This document shows, piece after piece, positions 16,658 through 23,503 of a stretch of 33,810 nucleotides of DNA. The notes under the pieces are model-generated. The model did not search any database and had not been told where the DNA came from. It saw nothing but the letters and a program-made list of their open reading frames with translations. The number at the start of each line of letters is the position of its first letter. The first letter of the stretch is position 1. Both the position numbers and the translations under genes were made by a program. The stretch is taken from positions 144,291 to 178,100 of the forward strand of contig DBRH01000012.1 in NCBI GenBank assembly GCA_002305955.1. Reading direction: 5' to 3'. Source of the DNA: Kosmotogaceae bacterium UBA1373. GTDB taxonomy: Bacteria; Thermotogota; Thermotogae; Petrotogales; Kosmotogaceae.

Positions 16658-17935
16658 TCAGGCTTTCGAGACGTCGGCCGGAAAGAATTTCGAGAGACCC
16701 TTCACGGCGACGGGGATCGTATAGAGAAGCACCGGTATGAGTAGCCGCACCTCTGCCGGCCTGGCTACTATATAGTTCATCGCGACGAAGGGAACTATCC
16801 AGAACCAGGTCTTCCTGAAGAAATCCTCCTCCCCGATTGAATCGTAGAAGATCAGCGGGATCGAAAGGAAGAGGAATGGGAAGATCCAGGACCAGGGGTA
16901 GGTGAGGTTGTACCACAGTTGAACGAGATCCACCGAATATTCGGCCTGCGGATACAGCAAACGGCTGGAAAGCAACGTAAAAGCAACGGGTATGGCGAAA
17001 GTCGTGAGCACTTTGAGGGAGAGAAGTAGTTTTCCGGCCTTTCCGGGGTGTCTTCCGTAATCGAAACCGAGAAGTATAAGCGAGAGAAAGACCATGTGAT
17101 CGGCCCTGAAAGTCGAGCCCAGAAAGATCACCAGACAGAGTGTGGCGAAGGACCTTCTCTCGATTATCAGAAGCAGTCCCGCGAGGAAGAGCGCGGCCGC
17201 GTGGAAGGTCTCCCAGCCGAAGTACATGGTCGTAAGCGGCATGATCGACTGGAAAAGCAATACAGAAAGGAGCGACATTGCTGGAGAAAGGAAATGTCTG
17301 CCGAAAGTGTACAGCAGCAGAATAGTCAGTATGTTGAAGAAGAACCTGGCCGTTATGTGGCCATTGAGCGTTCTGTTTTCCTCGCTGGTAATATCGACGG
17401 CCAACCTCAGATCGTCAGGGAGGTTTTCTCCCACTAGCAGAAGGGTGCTGGCCGGTTCTGTTATGTACGTCTGCCAGTTTAGACTGCCGACCATAGCCTT
17501 GAGAGCGTTCTGCAGCAGGATACTCTTACCGGCTATCCCATCTATCGTCTCGTTTATCGTCACCTCGAGGTCGGATACAATTTTTTCTCGCTCCTGCAAA
17601 GGAAAATAAGCGTCCACCATTCCCCTGGCTTCGTCGGTCCAGTACCCGGCGGAGAGGAGCATCTTTGAGACCTCGGCCGTGTTTTCGTCGAGCCAGGGGA
17701 TGGGAATGTATTTGAAAAAATACTCCACCAGATAGTAACTCCCGAAACGGTATTGGTCGGGAGCGAAGTTCTTTCCGGAGATCGCCCTTTCGTGCTGGTT
17801 GATCCTGAGGTATCTGGAGAGGAAGAGGTACTTCCCGTCTGTGCTCCAGACGGTCATGGAGGTGAAGATGTAGGAAAGTATCGCCGCCACTATCAGAAGA
17901 AGAAGCCTTCTGGAGAGTTTTTTCCGGTCGCTCAT
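16658..17935 (-). CDS. Polytopic membrane protein, GT-C-like, paralogue of upstream neighbour
   Basis: I do not recognise a named family. The 425-residue protein has one N-terminal membrane segment (about 10-30), a long polar loop of about 150 residues expected outside the cytoplasmic membrane, then about eight further segments. It shares marked blocks with the next gene upstream: LSYIFTSM in the first segment, FAPDQYRFGSYYLVEY early in the loop, a charged R-x-D motif after a mid-protein segment (here FRADH), DFFRKTW, and ARPAEVRLLIPVLLY near the C-terminus. A large first external loop with acidic residues in a multi-span protein resembles GT-C glycosyltransferases that use lipid-phosphate sugars. 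That role is inference. ATG 17935 overlaps the preceding stop by 4 bp and has GGAGG 6 nt upstream. It is the last gene of the operon. Confidence 0.8.
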   Translation of the reverse strand: MSDRKKLSRRLLLLIVAAILSYIFTSMTVWSTDGKYLFLSRYLRINQHERAISGKNFAPDQYRFGSYYLVEYFFKYIPIPWLDENTAEVSKMLLSAGYWTDEARGMVDAYFPLQEREKIVSDLEVTINETIDGIAGKSILLQNALKAMVGSLNWQTYITEPASTLLLVGENLPDDLRLAVDITSEENRTLNGHITARFFFNILTILLLYTFGRHFLSPAMSLLSVLLFQSIMPLTTMYFGWETFHAAALFLAGLLLIIERRSFATLCLVIFLGSTFRADHMVFLSLILLGFDYGRHPGKAGKLLLSLKVLTTFAIPVAFTLLSSRLLYPQAEYSVDLVQLWYNLTYPWSWIFPFLFLSIPLIFYDSIGEEDFFRKTWFWIVPFVAMNYIVARPAEVRLLIPVLLYTIPVAVKGLSKFFPADVSKA

Positions 17936-19245
17936 GAGCCGCCTCCTTTTCTGTCTTTGCCGTCATCGAAGTGGCAGACCGCTTCTTTCGTGCCCGCGAC
18001 AACGAATGGAACGCTGTATAGCAACACCGGCAGGAGGAGCCTGACCTCGGCCGGTCTTGCAACCAGGTAATTCATGGCGATGAAGGGCGGAATCCAGAGC
18101 CAGGTCCTTCTGAAGAAGTCTATGTCCCGGATCTTCGGACTGAAAGCCAAGGGAATGGCCAGAAATATCAGGGGATAGACCCACGCCCAGGGGTGGCTCA
18201 GGTTATGTTCGAACTGGAAGAAATCGAGGTAATACTCCGAGCCGACGTAGATCACCTCGCTCAACAGCAACGTGGCGGCCAGAGGGATAAGCACCAGCGA
18301 AAGCCCGGCCAGCAGCGAGAACCACTTTCTGCTCTTTATCGCCCCGGGTCCTTTGTAGAGGAGGTGTATCACCCCTGCGAAGAGAATTTGGTCCGTCCTG
18401 GCCGTGCAGCCTAGCAGAACGAGCAGCAGCAGGAGGAGATAGCTTTTGTTTTTCAACAGAGCCACTAGAAAGCCGACGAAAACTGTGGCCGATAGCATGG
18501 TTTCAGCCTGCATGAAGTCCTGGGCCACCAAGGGTAGAAGGGCGGCGAAAAGCGACATACCCAAAAGTGACGTCAGCGGGTCGGCGAACTGCGAGCATAA
18601 GAGAAAAACGAGCAGCAGGGTCGTTACAGTGAAAAAGAATCTGAAGGTCACATATCCATTGACCAGAGCGCTCTCGGCACTGTCTTTTTCTATCAGAACT
18701 TTTAATTCTCCGGGGATGTTGCTTCCTATGAGCATGGTCGTCTTTTCTATATCGTTGACGTACTCCTGCCAGCCGAAGGAGTCGATGGCGGCTTTCAGCA
18801 TGTTTTTCAACAGCAAATTGTTTGGCGAAAACGAATCTATGATCCCGTCTATCGCCGATTCTATCTCCTGGATGATCATGGCCCGGTCCTCTTCGGGAAA
18901 GAAAAGTTCAACGCTCTCCTGCGTGCCTTCGCTCCAGCCCTTCGGATCGAGTCCCTCCGCGATGATGTCGTTGAAGACGTCGTACCATCTCAACGGTATG
19001 TGCTTGAAGATATATTCGACCAGGTAATAACTGCCGAAGCGATACTGATCGGGCGCAAAGCTCCTTCCTTCTATGGCTTCTCTGTGGCGCATCACTTTAC
19101 TGTAACGAGAAACCGTCAGGAACCTACTTTCGGTCGTCCAGAGTATCATCGAAGTGAAGATGTACGAAAGAACGACCGAAAAGAAAAGCGCAATCAGAAA
19201 GACCTTTTTCTTCGAGCGATCGTTCACCGCCCCTTCAAAACCCAT
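17932..19245 (-). CDS. Polytopic membrane protein, GT-C-like, paralogue of downstream neighbour
   Basis: The 437-residue protein is a tandem-duplicated relative of the gene at 16658-17935, with the same order of elements: LSYIFTSM in the first membrane segment (about 16-36), FAPDQYRFGSYYLVEY, a large polar extracytoplasmic loop, about eight more membrane segments with ARTDQ in place of FRADH, DFFRRTW, and ARPAEVRLLLPVLLY. The near-invariant FAPDQYRFGSYYLVEY block in the external loop contains an Asp that could be catalytic or sugar-binding. The start at ATG 19245 has GGAGGG 8 nt upstream. It lies 39 bp after the DUF362 gene. The short charged C-terminal tail (DDGKDRKGGGS) is not shared with its paralogue. 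A lipid-sugar-using glycosyltransferase is the best guess from context, not proven by sequence. Confidence 0.8.
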   Translation of the reverse strand: MGFEGAVNDRSKKKVFLIALFFSVVLSYIFTSMILWTTESRFLTVSRYSKVMRHREAIEGRSFAPDQYRFGSYYLVEYIFKHIPLRWYDVFNDIIAEGLDPKGWSEGTQESVELFFPEEDRAMIIQEIESAIDGIIDSFSPNNLLLKNMLKAAIDSFGWQEYVNDIEKTTMLIGSNIPGELKVLIEKDSAESALVNGYVTFRFFFTVTTLLLVFLLCSQFADPLTSLLGMSLFAALLPLVAQDFMQAETMLSATVFVGFLVALLKNKSYLLLLLLVLLGCTARTDQILFAGVIHLLYKGPGAIKSRKWFSLLAGLSLVLIPLAATLLLSEVIYVGSEYYLDFFQFEHNLSHPWAWVYPLIFLAIPLAFSPKIRDIDFFRRTWLWIPPFIAMNYLVARPAEVRLLLPVLLYSVPFVVAGTKEAVCHFDDGKDRKGGGS

Positions 19246-19284
19246 GCATCCTTCCCTCCGCTCCGAGAAATTATCAAATCCGGT

Positions 19285-20370
19285 TTACCTGTAAGATTCC
19301 CAAAGTCTTCCCCATGGACTCTCTTTCTTCCACTGCTGGAAGATCTTTGTTCCATGTTTCTTCCACCAGTACCTGTCGTGATACGAGTCCGAAGCCGCAA
19401 CGAAGACCTTAACCAGCGGGGTGTGGAAGAAGAGTTTCTGGAATATCTTCAACGGACTGAACCATAGCAGATCACCGACTTTGCTGGCGAAGTTGTCGCC
19501 GACATGGAACTTGAAATTGACTTTAGAGATGTCTTCGCCGACCAGCTCGATGTTCTCGGGTTTTCCGTTTCCCAGACCCTCCTCGTCGGCCAGCCTTATG
19601 TATTTCAGGTCCATCGGATTGAAGCCCATCATCTTCGCGGCGACCGCGTCTATTGCCACCTGGTCCTGGCTGGCCAGTATATAATCCGTCCTGACCGGTA
19701 TCAACGTCCTTGGGCCTGGACCGTTTCCCGCGGTAGTTCCGTCCATAAAGGCGAAGAGCCCGGTGTGTATCTCTTTCTGTATTTTCAACAGATCGACGAG
19801 CGTCTCGTGTATCCAGGAATGCGTGTAATGACGTTTCACGTTTAAAAGGCCACCAAAGGCGTTCTTCATAGCCCCCGTCGTGGTCGTGTAAATGTGGCAC
19901 TTCACCGTGGGGAGCTGAATAATGTTCTTACCGAAGAAGTAATCGGGTAGTCTAATTCCTTCAGGGAAAATTCTGGGAAGCACGTTGAGTTTGCTTTTAG
20001 GAGTGTACTCGATCCAGCGCATATCGCTCTCTTCAAAGTTGTACAGTACTGGTATTCCATACTTGTTGTATATGATATCGTACTTGTTCTGCTTTTCGCC
20101 GTACCTTGGCCTGGTGACCACCGTTTTGTTTTCGACGGCCACTATCTCTCTCATGCCCGCATCCTTGAGGGCAAGAACGACTCCTTCGAGCTGCCAGGGG
20201 GTGCTGTTGGCGCCGGGCATCGGCAGGTGCCAGGAGATGTTGTCCTTGAGAATGGTCGTGGCGCCTCTATCGAGGAAATCTCCCATCTTCGCCATCTTTG
20301 CGAGTTTTCTATAGTCATCCAGCACACTTTCGGGCGTTGTCTTAATTACTGCTACTGTAGATTTATTCAA
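19285..20370 (-). CDS. DUF362 family protein
   Basis: The 361-residue protein matches DUF362: VLKDNISWHLPMPGANSTPWQL-like N-terminal region, LPTVKCHIYTTTTGAMKNAFGG in the middle, and DQVAIDAVAAKMMGF. Unlike many DUF362 proteins it has no C-terminal ferredoxin-type cysteine cluster. The biochemical function of the family is unknown to me. A GTG at 20379 is the outermost start, but it overlaps the AGGAGGTG ribosome binding site. TTG 20370, 6 nt after that site, is the likely start, which leaves 12 nt to the SMR gene's stop. The position inside a presumed lipid-linked sugar operon is the only functional clue. The C-terminal 80 residues are rich in aromatic and basic residues (WWKKHGTKIF) and may lie at the membrane surface. 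Confidence 0.88.
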   Translation of the reverse strand: MNKSTVAVIKTTPESVLDDYRKLAKMAKMGDFLDRGATTILKDNISWHLPMPGANSTPWQLEGVVLALKDAGMREIVAVENKTVVTRPRYGEKQNKYDIIYNKYGIPVLYNFEESDMRWIEYTPKSKLNVLPRIFPEGIRLPDYFFGKNIIQLPTVKCHIYTTTTGAMKNAFGGLLNVKRHYTHSWIHETLVDLLKIQKEIHTGLFAFMDGTTAGNGPGPRTLIPVRTDYILASQDQVAIDAVAAKMMGFNPMDLKYIRLADEEGLGNGKPENIELVGEDISKVNFKFHVGDNFASKVGDLLWFSPLKIFQKLFFHTPLVKVFVAASDSYHDRYWWKKHGTKIFQQWKKESPWGRLWESYR

Positions 20371-20382
20371 ACCAAACACCTC

Positions 20383-20754
20383 CTATTTCGCGATCGATAC
20401 TAGCCAGATCCCCAGGGCGATGACGGCTATTCCGGCGATCTTCAGCCAGTTCATCTTTTCATCGAAGAGAAAGACCGCAAAGAGAGTCACGATTACGAAC
20501 CCGGCGCTGGTCATTACCGGGTAGGCGACGCCCAGTTTCATCTTCGTCAACACAACGCTGTAAAAGACGAAGGCCACTCCGAAGGAGAAGAGTCCCAGCC
20601 AGACGTACACGTTGGTGATCGAGTTCAACAACATATTTTTCAACCCGACGACCGATATCTGTGGCGCATTTTGCATGCCGAATTTCAACAGAATATTCGC
20701 AGACGCATTAAAAACTATCGCTACAACTAGAACGAAAAACTCCACCACGCTCAA
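20383..20754 (-). CDS. SMR/EmrE-like small membrane transporter or lipid-sugar flippase
   Basis: The 123-residue protein is four hydrophobic segments with very short loops, the layout of small multidrug resistance proteins and of the ArnE/ArnF lipid-sugar flippases. Typical features are NILLKFGMQ after segment 1, the KMKLGVAYPVMTSAGFV stretch in segment 3 and the FDEKMNWLKIAGIAVIALGI stretch in segment 4. SMR drug exporters need a Glu in segment 1. Here the only early acidic residue is the Glu near position 6 (VVEFF), so drug export is not assured. Start: TTG 20754 lies 6 nt after GGAGGGG; the outermost TTG 20760 touches it and cannot be used. It is 27 bp from the UbiA-like gene and 12 bp from DUF362. 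In this context flipping a polyprenyl-phosphate sugar is attractive, but that is inference. Confidence 0.85.
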   Translation of the reverse strand: MSVVEFFVLVVAIVFNASANILLKFGMQNAPQISVVGLKNMLLNSITNVYVWLGLFSFGVAFVFYSVVLTKMKLGVAYPVMTSAGFVIVTLFAVFLFDEKMNWLKIAGIAVIALGIWLVSIAK

Positions 20755-20781
20755 GACCAACCCCTCCAGTACAAACGCACT

Positions 20782-21666
20782 TTAGAACCACATGGGCAGG
20801 TATATGATCAGTACTACCGACAGAAACCACAGCATGGTCGTCACGGCGATGCCCGTATCACGTGTTACGACCTCTGTAGGGTCTCCCTCGCCGTCTTTGA
20901 ACAGGAGCAACATATATCTGAAGACCCCATAGGTCACAAACGGAACGGTGTAAACGAGCTTGTCGGTAGAGAATTTGGAGATCACCGACGGGTCAAGGCA
21001 GTAGAGAGTGTAAGAGATTATGGATATCGAGGCCGTCGAGATCATCATGTAATCTAGAAATCTGAAATCGTACAGCTTGAGAACCTTTCTGTGATTATCG
21101 CTGTTCTCTTTGAGTAGCAGCAACTCGTTTCTCCGCTTTCCAAAACCCATGAAGAGGGCTAGAAAAAAGGTCGTCACCAGGATCCAGCCGGTCGGGTTGA
21201 CCCCTATAGCGTAAGAGCCGGCGATCACACGAATAACGAAACCTGCTGAAATGCAGAAGGCGTCTATCACGACCATTTCCTTGCCTTTGAGAGTATAGAA
21301 AACGTTCTCAAGCACGTAAATGAGAAGAAAAAGCCCGGCCAGAAGAGGGAGAAAAAGGACAATCGTGAAGGCCAGCAGGAAACAGACGACAGCCACGACG
21401 ATCGCCTCGTTAACACTCACGGTGCCCGAAGGAATCGGCCTGTTTTTCTTTCGCCAGTGATGCCTGTCACTTTCCAGATCGTTGATATCGTTGAAAATAT
21501 AGACACCGCTCGAAGCGAAACAGAAGGCGATGAAAATGAGAAGCGAGTTCAACATCATATCAACTCTGGAGAGGCTGGCTGAAAATATGAGAGGGGCAAA
21601 GACGAAGAAATTCTTCAACCAGTGCCTAACCCTTATGAGCCTTACGTATGTACCGATCCCCTTCAT
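20782..21666 (-). CDS. UbiA-family prenyltransferase, decaprenyl-phosphate phosphoribosyltransferase-like
   Basis: The 294-residue membrane protein has about eight or nine hydrophobic segments and the UbiA Asp-rich motif NDINDLESD (59-67, NDxxDxxxD), followed by RPIPSG. The N-terminal RVRHWLKNFFVFAPL and the GKRRNELLLL block are typical of the DPPR-synthase branch, which transfers phosphoribose from PRPP to polyprenyl phosphate, rather than of quinone or heme UbiA enzymes. The second acidic region is VVIDAFCISAGFVIRV. ATG 21720 has no ribosome binding site, while ATG 21666 has GGAG 7 nt upstream and gives the usual N-terminus, so I chose it. It is the first gene of the five-gene operon and should act in the inner membrane. 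No DprE1/DprE2-type epimerase is nearby, so the sugar may stay ribose. Confidence 0.88.
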   Translation of the reverse strand: MKGIGTYVRLIRVRHWLKNFFVFAPLIFSASLSRVDMMLNSLLIFIAFCFASSGVYIFNDINDLESDRHHWRKKNRPIPSGTVSVNEAIVVAVVCFLLAFTIVLFLPLLAGLFLLIYVLENVFYTLKGKEMVVIDAFCISAGFVIRVIAGSYAIGVNPTGWILVTTFFLALFMGFGKRRNELLLLKENSDNHRKVLKLYDFRFLDYMMISTASISIISYTLYCLDPSVISKFSTDKLVYTVPFVTYGVFRYMLLLFKDGEGDPTEVVTRDTGIAVTTMLWFLSVVLIIYLPMWF

Positions 21667-21734
21667 CGCTCTACTCCGATGAATAATCTCATATCTCTGC
21701 CGCACAGACCGCATAGACATGGCTAACAGGTATT

Positions 21735-21743
21735 ATCTTAGCA
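21735..21743 (-). promoter_or_regulatory. Possible extended -10 promoter for the five-gene membrane operon
   Basis: TGCTAAGAT on the minus strand fits an extended -10 pattern with an imperfect hexamer. No -35 box is seen at the usual distance. It would start transcription near 21728, 60 nt before the preferred ATG at 21666. Confidence 0.3.
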
Positions 21744-21851
21744 CAATAGACACGGTTCTCGCTTTCTTTCTTTTGAAGGACTTTTTCTGATCATTTGATC
21801 TCTCTTTTCTCTTCTTTAACTGCAAGTGTATTACTCGAAATCCAGGTTCTA

Positions 21852-21860
21852 TGGTAAAAT
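21852..21860 (+). promoter_or_regulatory. Predicted extended -10 promoter of the guaAB operon
   Basis: TGGTAAAAT (TG, one base, TAAAAT) lies just before the purine riboswitch. The predicted start near 21866 coincides with the first base of the aptamer P1 helix. The -35 region is poor, as is common for extended -10 promoters. Confidence 0.55.
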
Positions 21861-21866
21861 GCATTA

Positions 21867-21935
21867 ACCCGTATAATTCCGAGAATCGGCTGGGAAGTAT
21901 CTACCAGGAGGCCTTAACTTCCTGACTACGGGGTG
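21867..21935 (+). promoter_or_regulatory. Purine riboswitch aptamer, guanine-type
   Basis: The purine aptamer core is recognisable. P1 forms between ACCCG (21867-21871) and CGGGGT; J1/2 is TATAAT (21872-21877). J2/3 is TATCTACC (21898-21905), with A in place of the usual variable U48. L2 ends in GG (21888-21889), and L3 contains CC (21912-21913) for the loop-loop contact. J3/1 reads GACTAC (21924-21929). The specificity base equivalent to position 74 is C (21926), which predicts guanine or hypoxanthine rather than adenine. P2 is short and irregular. It precedes a terminator and guaA, as expected for feedback control of GMP synthesis by guanine. Confidence 0.92.
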
Positions 21936-21948
21936 GATTTTTCATACT

Positions 21949-21978
21949 TCACCCCCCGGAGGGGTGATTTTTTATTTT
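21949..21978 (+). terminator. Riboswitch expression platform: intrinsic terminator
   Basis: TCACCCC (21949-21955) pairs with GGGGTGA (21961-21967) around a 5 nt loop, followed by a run of six T and a further TTTT. The GGGGTG at 21929-21935, which overlaps the 3' strand of aptamer P1, could alternatively pair with the terminator's CACCCC as an antiterminator. Guanine binding would lock P1, free the terminator and switch guaAB off. Confidence 0.88.
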
Positions 21979-21994
21979 CGGGAGGATCGATGTA

Positions 21995-23503
21995 ATGGAA
22001 AGGATAGTGGTTCTTGATTACGGTTCACAGTACACGATGTTGCTCGCGAGGAGAATAAGGGAGTTCGGAGTTCTTTGCACGGTCGAACATCCCTCGTCGG
22101 TAAGGCTTGATAAGGATGTAAAGGGGATTGTGCTCTCGGGAGGTCCCCAGAGTGTCTATGAGAGCGGTTCGCTGGATGTCCCGGAGGAAGTTCTGGCTTC
22201 CGGTCTGCCGCTTCTGGGCATCTGCTACGGTATGCATTTGATGGTTAAGGGTTTCGGAGGCACGGTGTCCAGGGGCAGTAAAGCCGAATACGGTTTCACG
22301 CCCGTATCGCTCGAAGAATCGGACCTGCTGACAGGCGTTCCAAAAACGATCACCACCTGGATGAGCCACGGAGACGAGGTCACGGTCCTTCCTCCCGGTT
22401 ACAGTACGATCGCCAGGAGCGGTAACGGGATAGTGGCGGGTATAACCGACGGCAAAAACTACGCGCTCCAGTTCCATCCGGAGGTTCACCACACGCAGTG
22501 CGGCACAAAGATACTTGAAAACTTCGTTTTGAAGGTATGTGATGCCTCGAGAAACTGGAAGATTTCCGATTTCGCCAATGAGCAGATCGAAAAGATAAGG
22601 GGGACCGTCGGAAACGGGAAGGTCGTCGCCGGTCTTTCCGGGGGAGTAGATTCCACGGTGGCGGCCGTTCTGACTGCCCGGGCGATCGGCGGGAATCTGA
22701 CTGGTATCTTCGTCAACCACGGACTGATGAGAAAAGATGAGGAGCGCGAAGTCCCCGAGGTCATGAAGACTCTGGGGATAAACTTGCGGGTGGTGGACGC
22801 TTCCGATACCTTTTTCAGAAAGCTTCACGGGGTGACCGACCCCGAACGCAAGAGGAAGATAATCGGCGAGACCTTCATAGAAGTCTTCGAAGGAGAGGCT
22901 GGCGGTATCGAGGCCGATTTCCTGCTCCAGGGAACCATTTATTCCGACGTGATAGAATCGGCCGCCTCCTCGAGAACTTCCGACAAAATCAAGAGCCATC
23001 ACAACGTCGGCGGCCTTCCTGAAAACATGAAGCTGAAGCTTCTCGAGCCTTTGCGGGAGCTTTTCAAAGACGAGGTCAGGGCTCTGGGAAGAGCCCTGGG
23101 TATAGATTCTAAACTCATAGACAGACAGCCTTTCCCCGGTCCGGGACTGGGAGTGAGGATACTGGGAGAGGTCGATGCCGAAAAGGCGAGAATTCTCAAA
23201 GAAGTTGATGACATCTTTCTCAAGACGCTTGAGGAGTATGGAGAGAAGGGCAAGATTTGGCAGGCCTTCGCAGTGCTGCTACCTGTGAGGAGCGTCGGGG
23301 TCAAAGGCGACAGGAGGGCCTACGGTTACGTTGTCGCGTTGAGAGCCGTTCACAGCGCCGAAGGGATGACGGCCTCCTGGTACGAGATCCCCCACGCGGT
23401 CCTTAGAGAGATCTCTTCAAGAATAACTTCTCGAGTTCCTGAAGTGGGAAGGGTTACCTACGATATAACAGATAAACCGCCGGCGACCATAGAGTGGGAA
23501 TGA
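21995..23503 (+). CDS. guaA: GMP synthase (glutamine-hydrolysing)
   Basis: The 502-residue enzyme converts XMP, ATP and glutamine to GMP. The class I glutamine amidotransferase domain spans about 1-190, with nucleophile Cys in LGICYGMHL and the His-Glu pair in FHPEVHH. The ATP pyrophosphatase domain has the P-loop GLSGGVDST. The C-terminal dimerisation domain ends in the family's typical RVTYDITDKPPATIEWE. The length is normal. The start at ATG 21995 lies 9 nt after GGGAGG. An ATG-TAA start-stop pair at 21990-21995 overlaps the start codon. Transcription is controlled by the guanine riboswitch, and the gene overlaps guaB by 4 bp. Confidence 0.98.
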   Translation: MERIVVLDYGSQYTMLLARRIREFGVLCTVEHPSSVRLDKDVKGIVLSGGPQSVYESGSLDVPEEVLASGLPLLGICYGMHLMVKGFGGTVSRGSKAEYGFTPVSLEESDLLTGVPKTITTWMSHGDEVTVLPPGYSTIARSGNGIVAGITDGKNYALQFHPEVHHTQCGTKILENFVLKVCDASRNWKISDFANEQIEKIRGTVGNGKVVAGLSGGVDSTVAAVLTARAIGGNLTGIFVNHGLMRKDEEREVPEVMKTLGINLRVVDASDTFFRKLHGVTDPERKRKIIGETFIEVFEGEAGGIEADFLLQGTIYSDVIESAASSRTSDKIKSHHNVGGLPENMKLKLLEPLRELFKDEVRALGRALGIDSKLIDRQPFPGPGLGVRILGEVDAEKARILKEVDDIFLKTLEEYGEKGKIWQAFAVLLPVRSVGVKGDRRAYGYVVALRAVHSAEGMTASWYEIPHAVLREISSRITSRVPEVGRVTYDITDKPPATIEWE

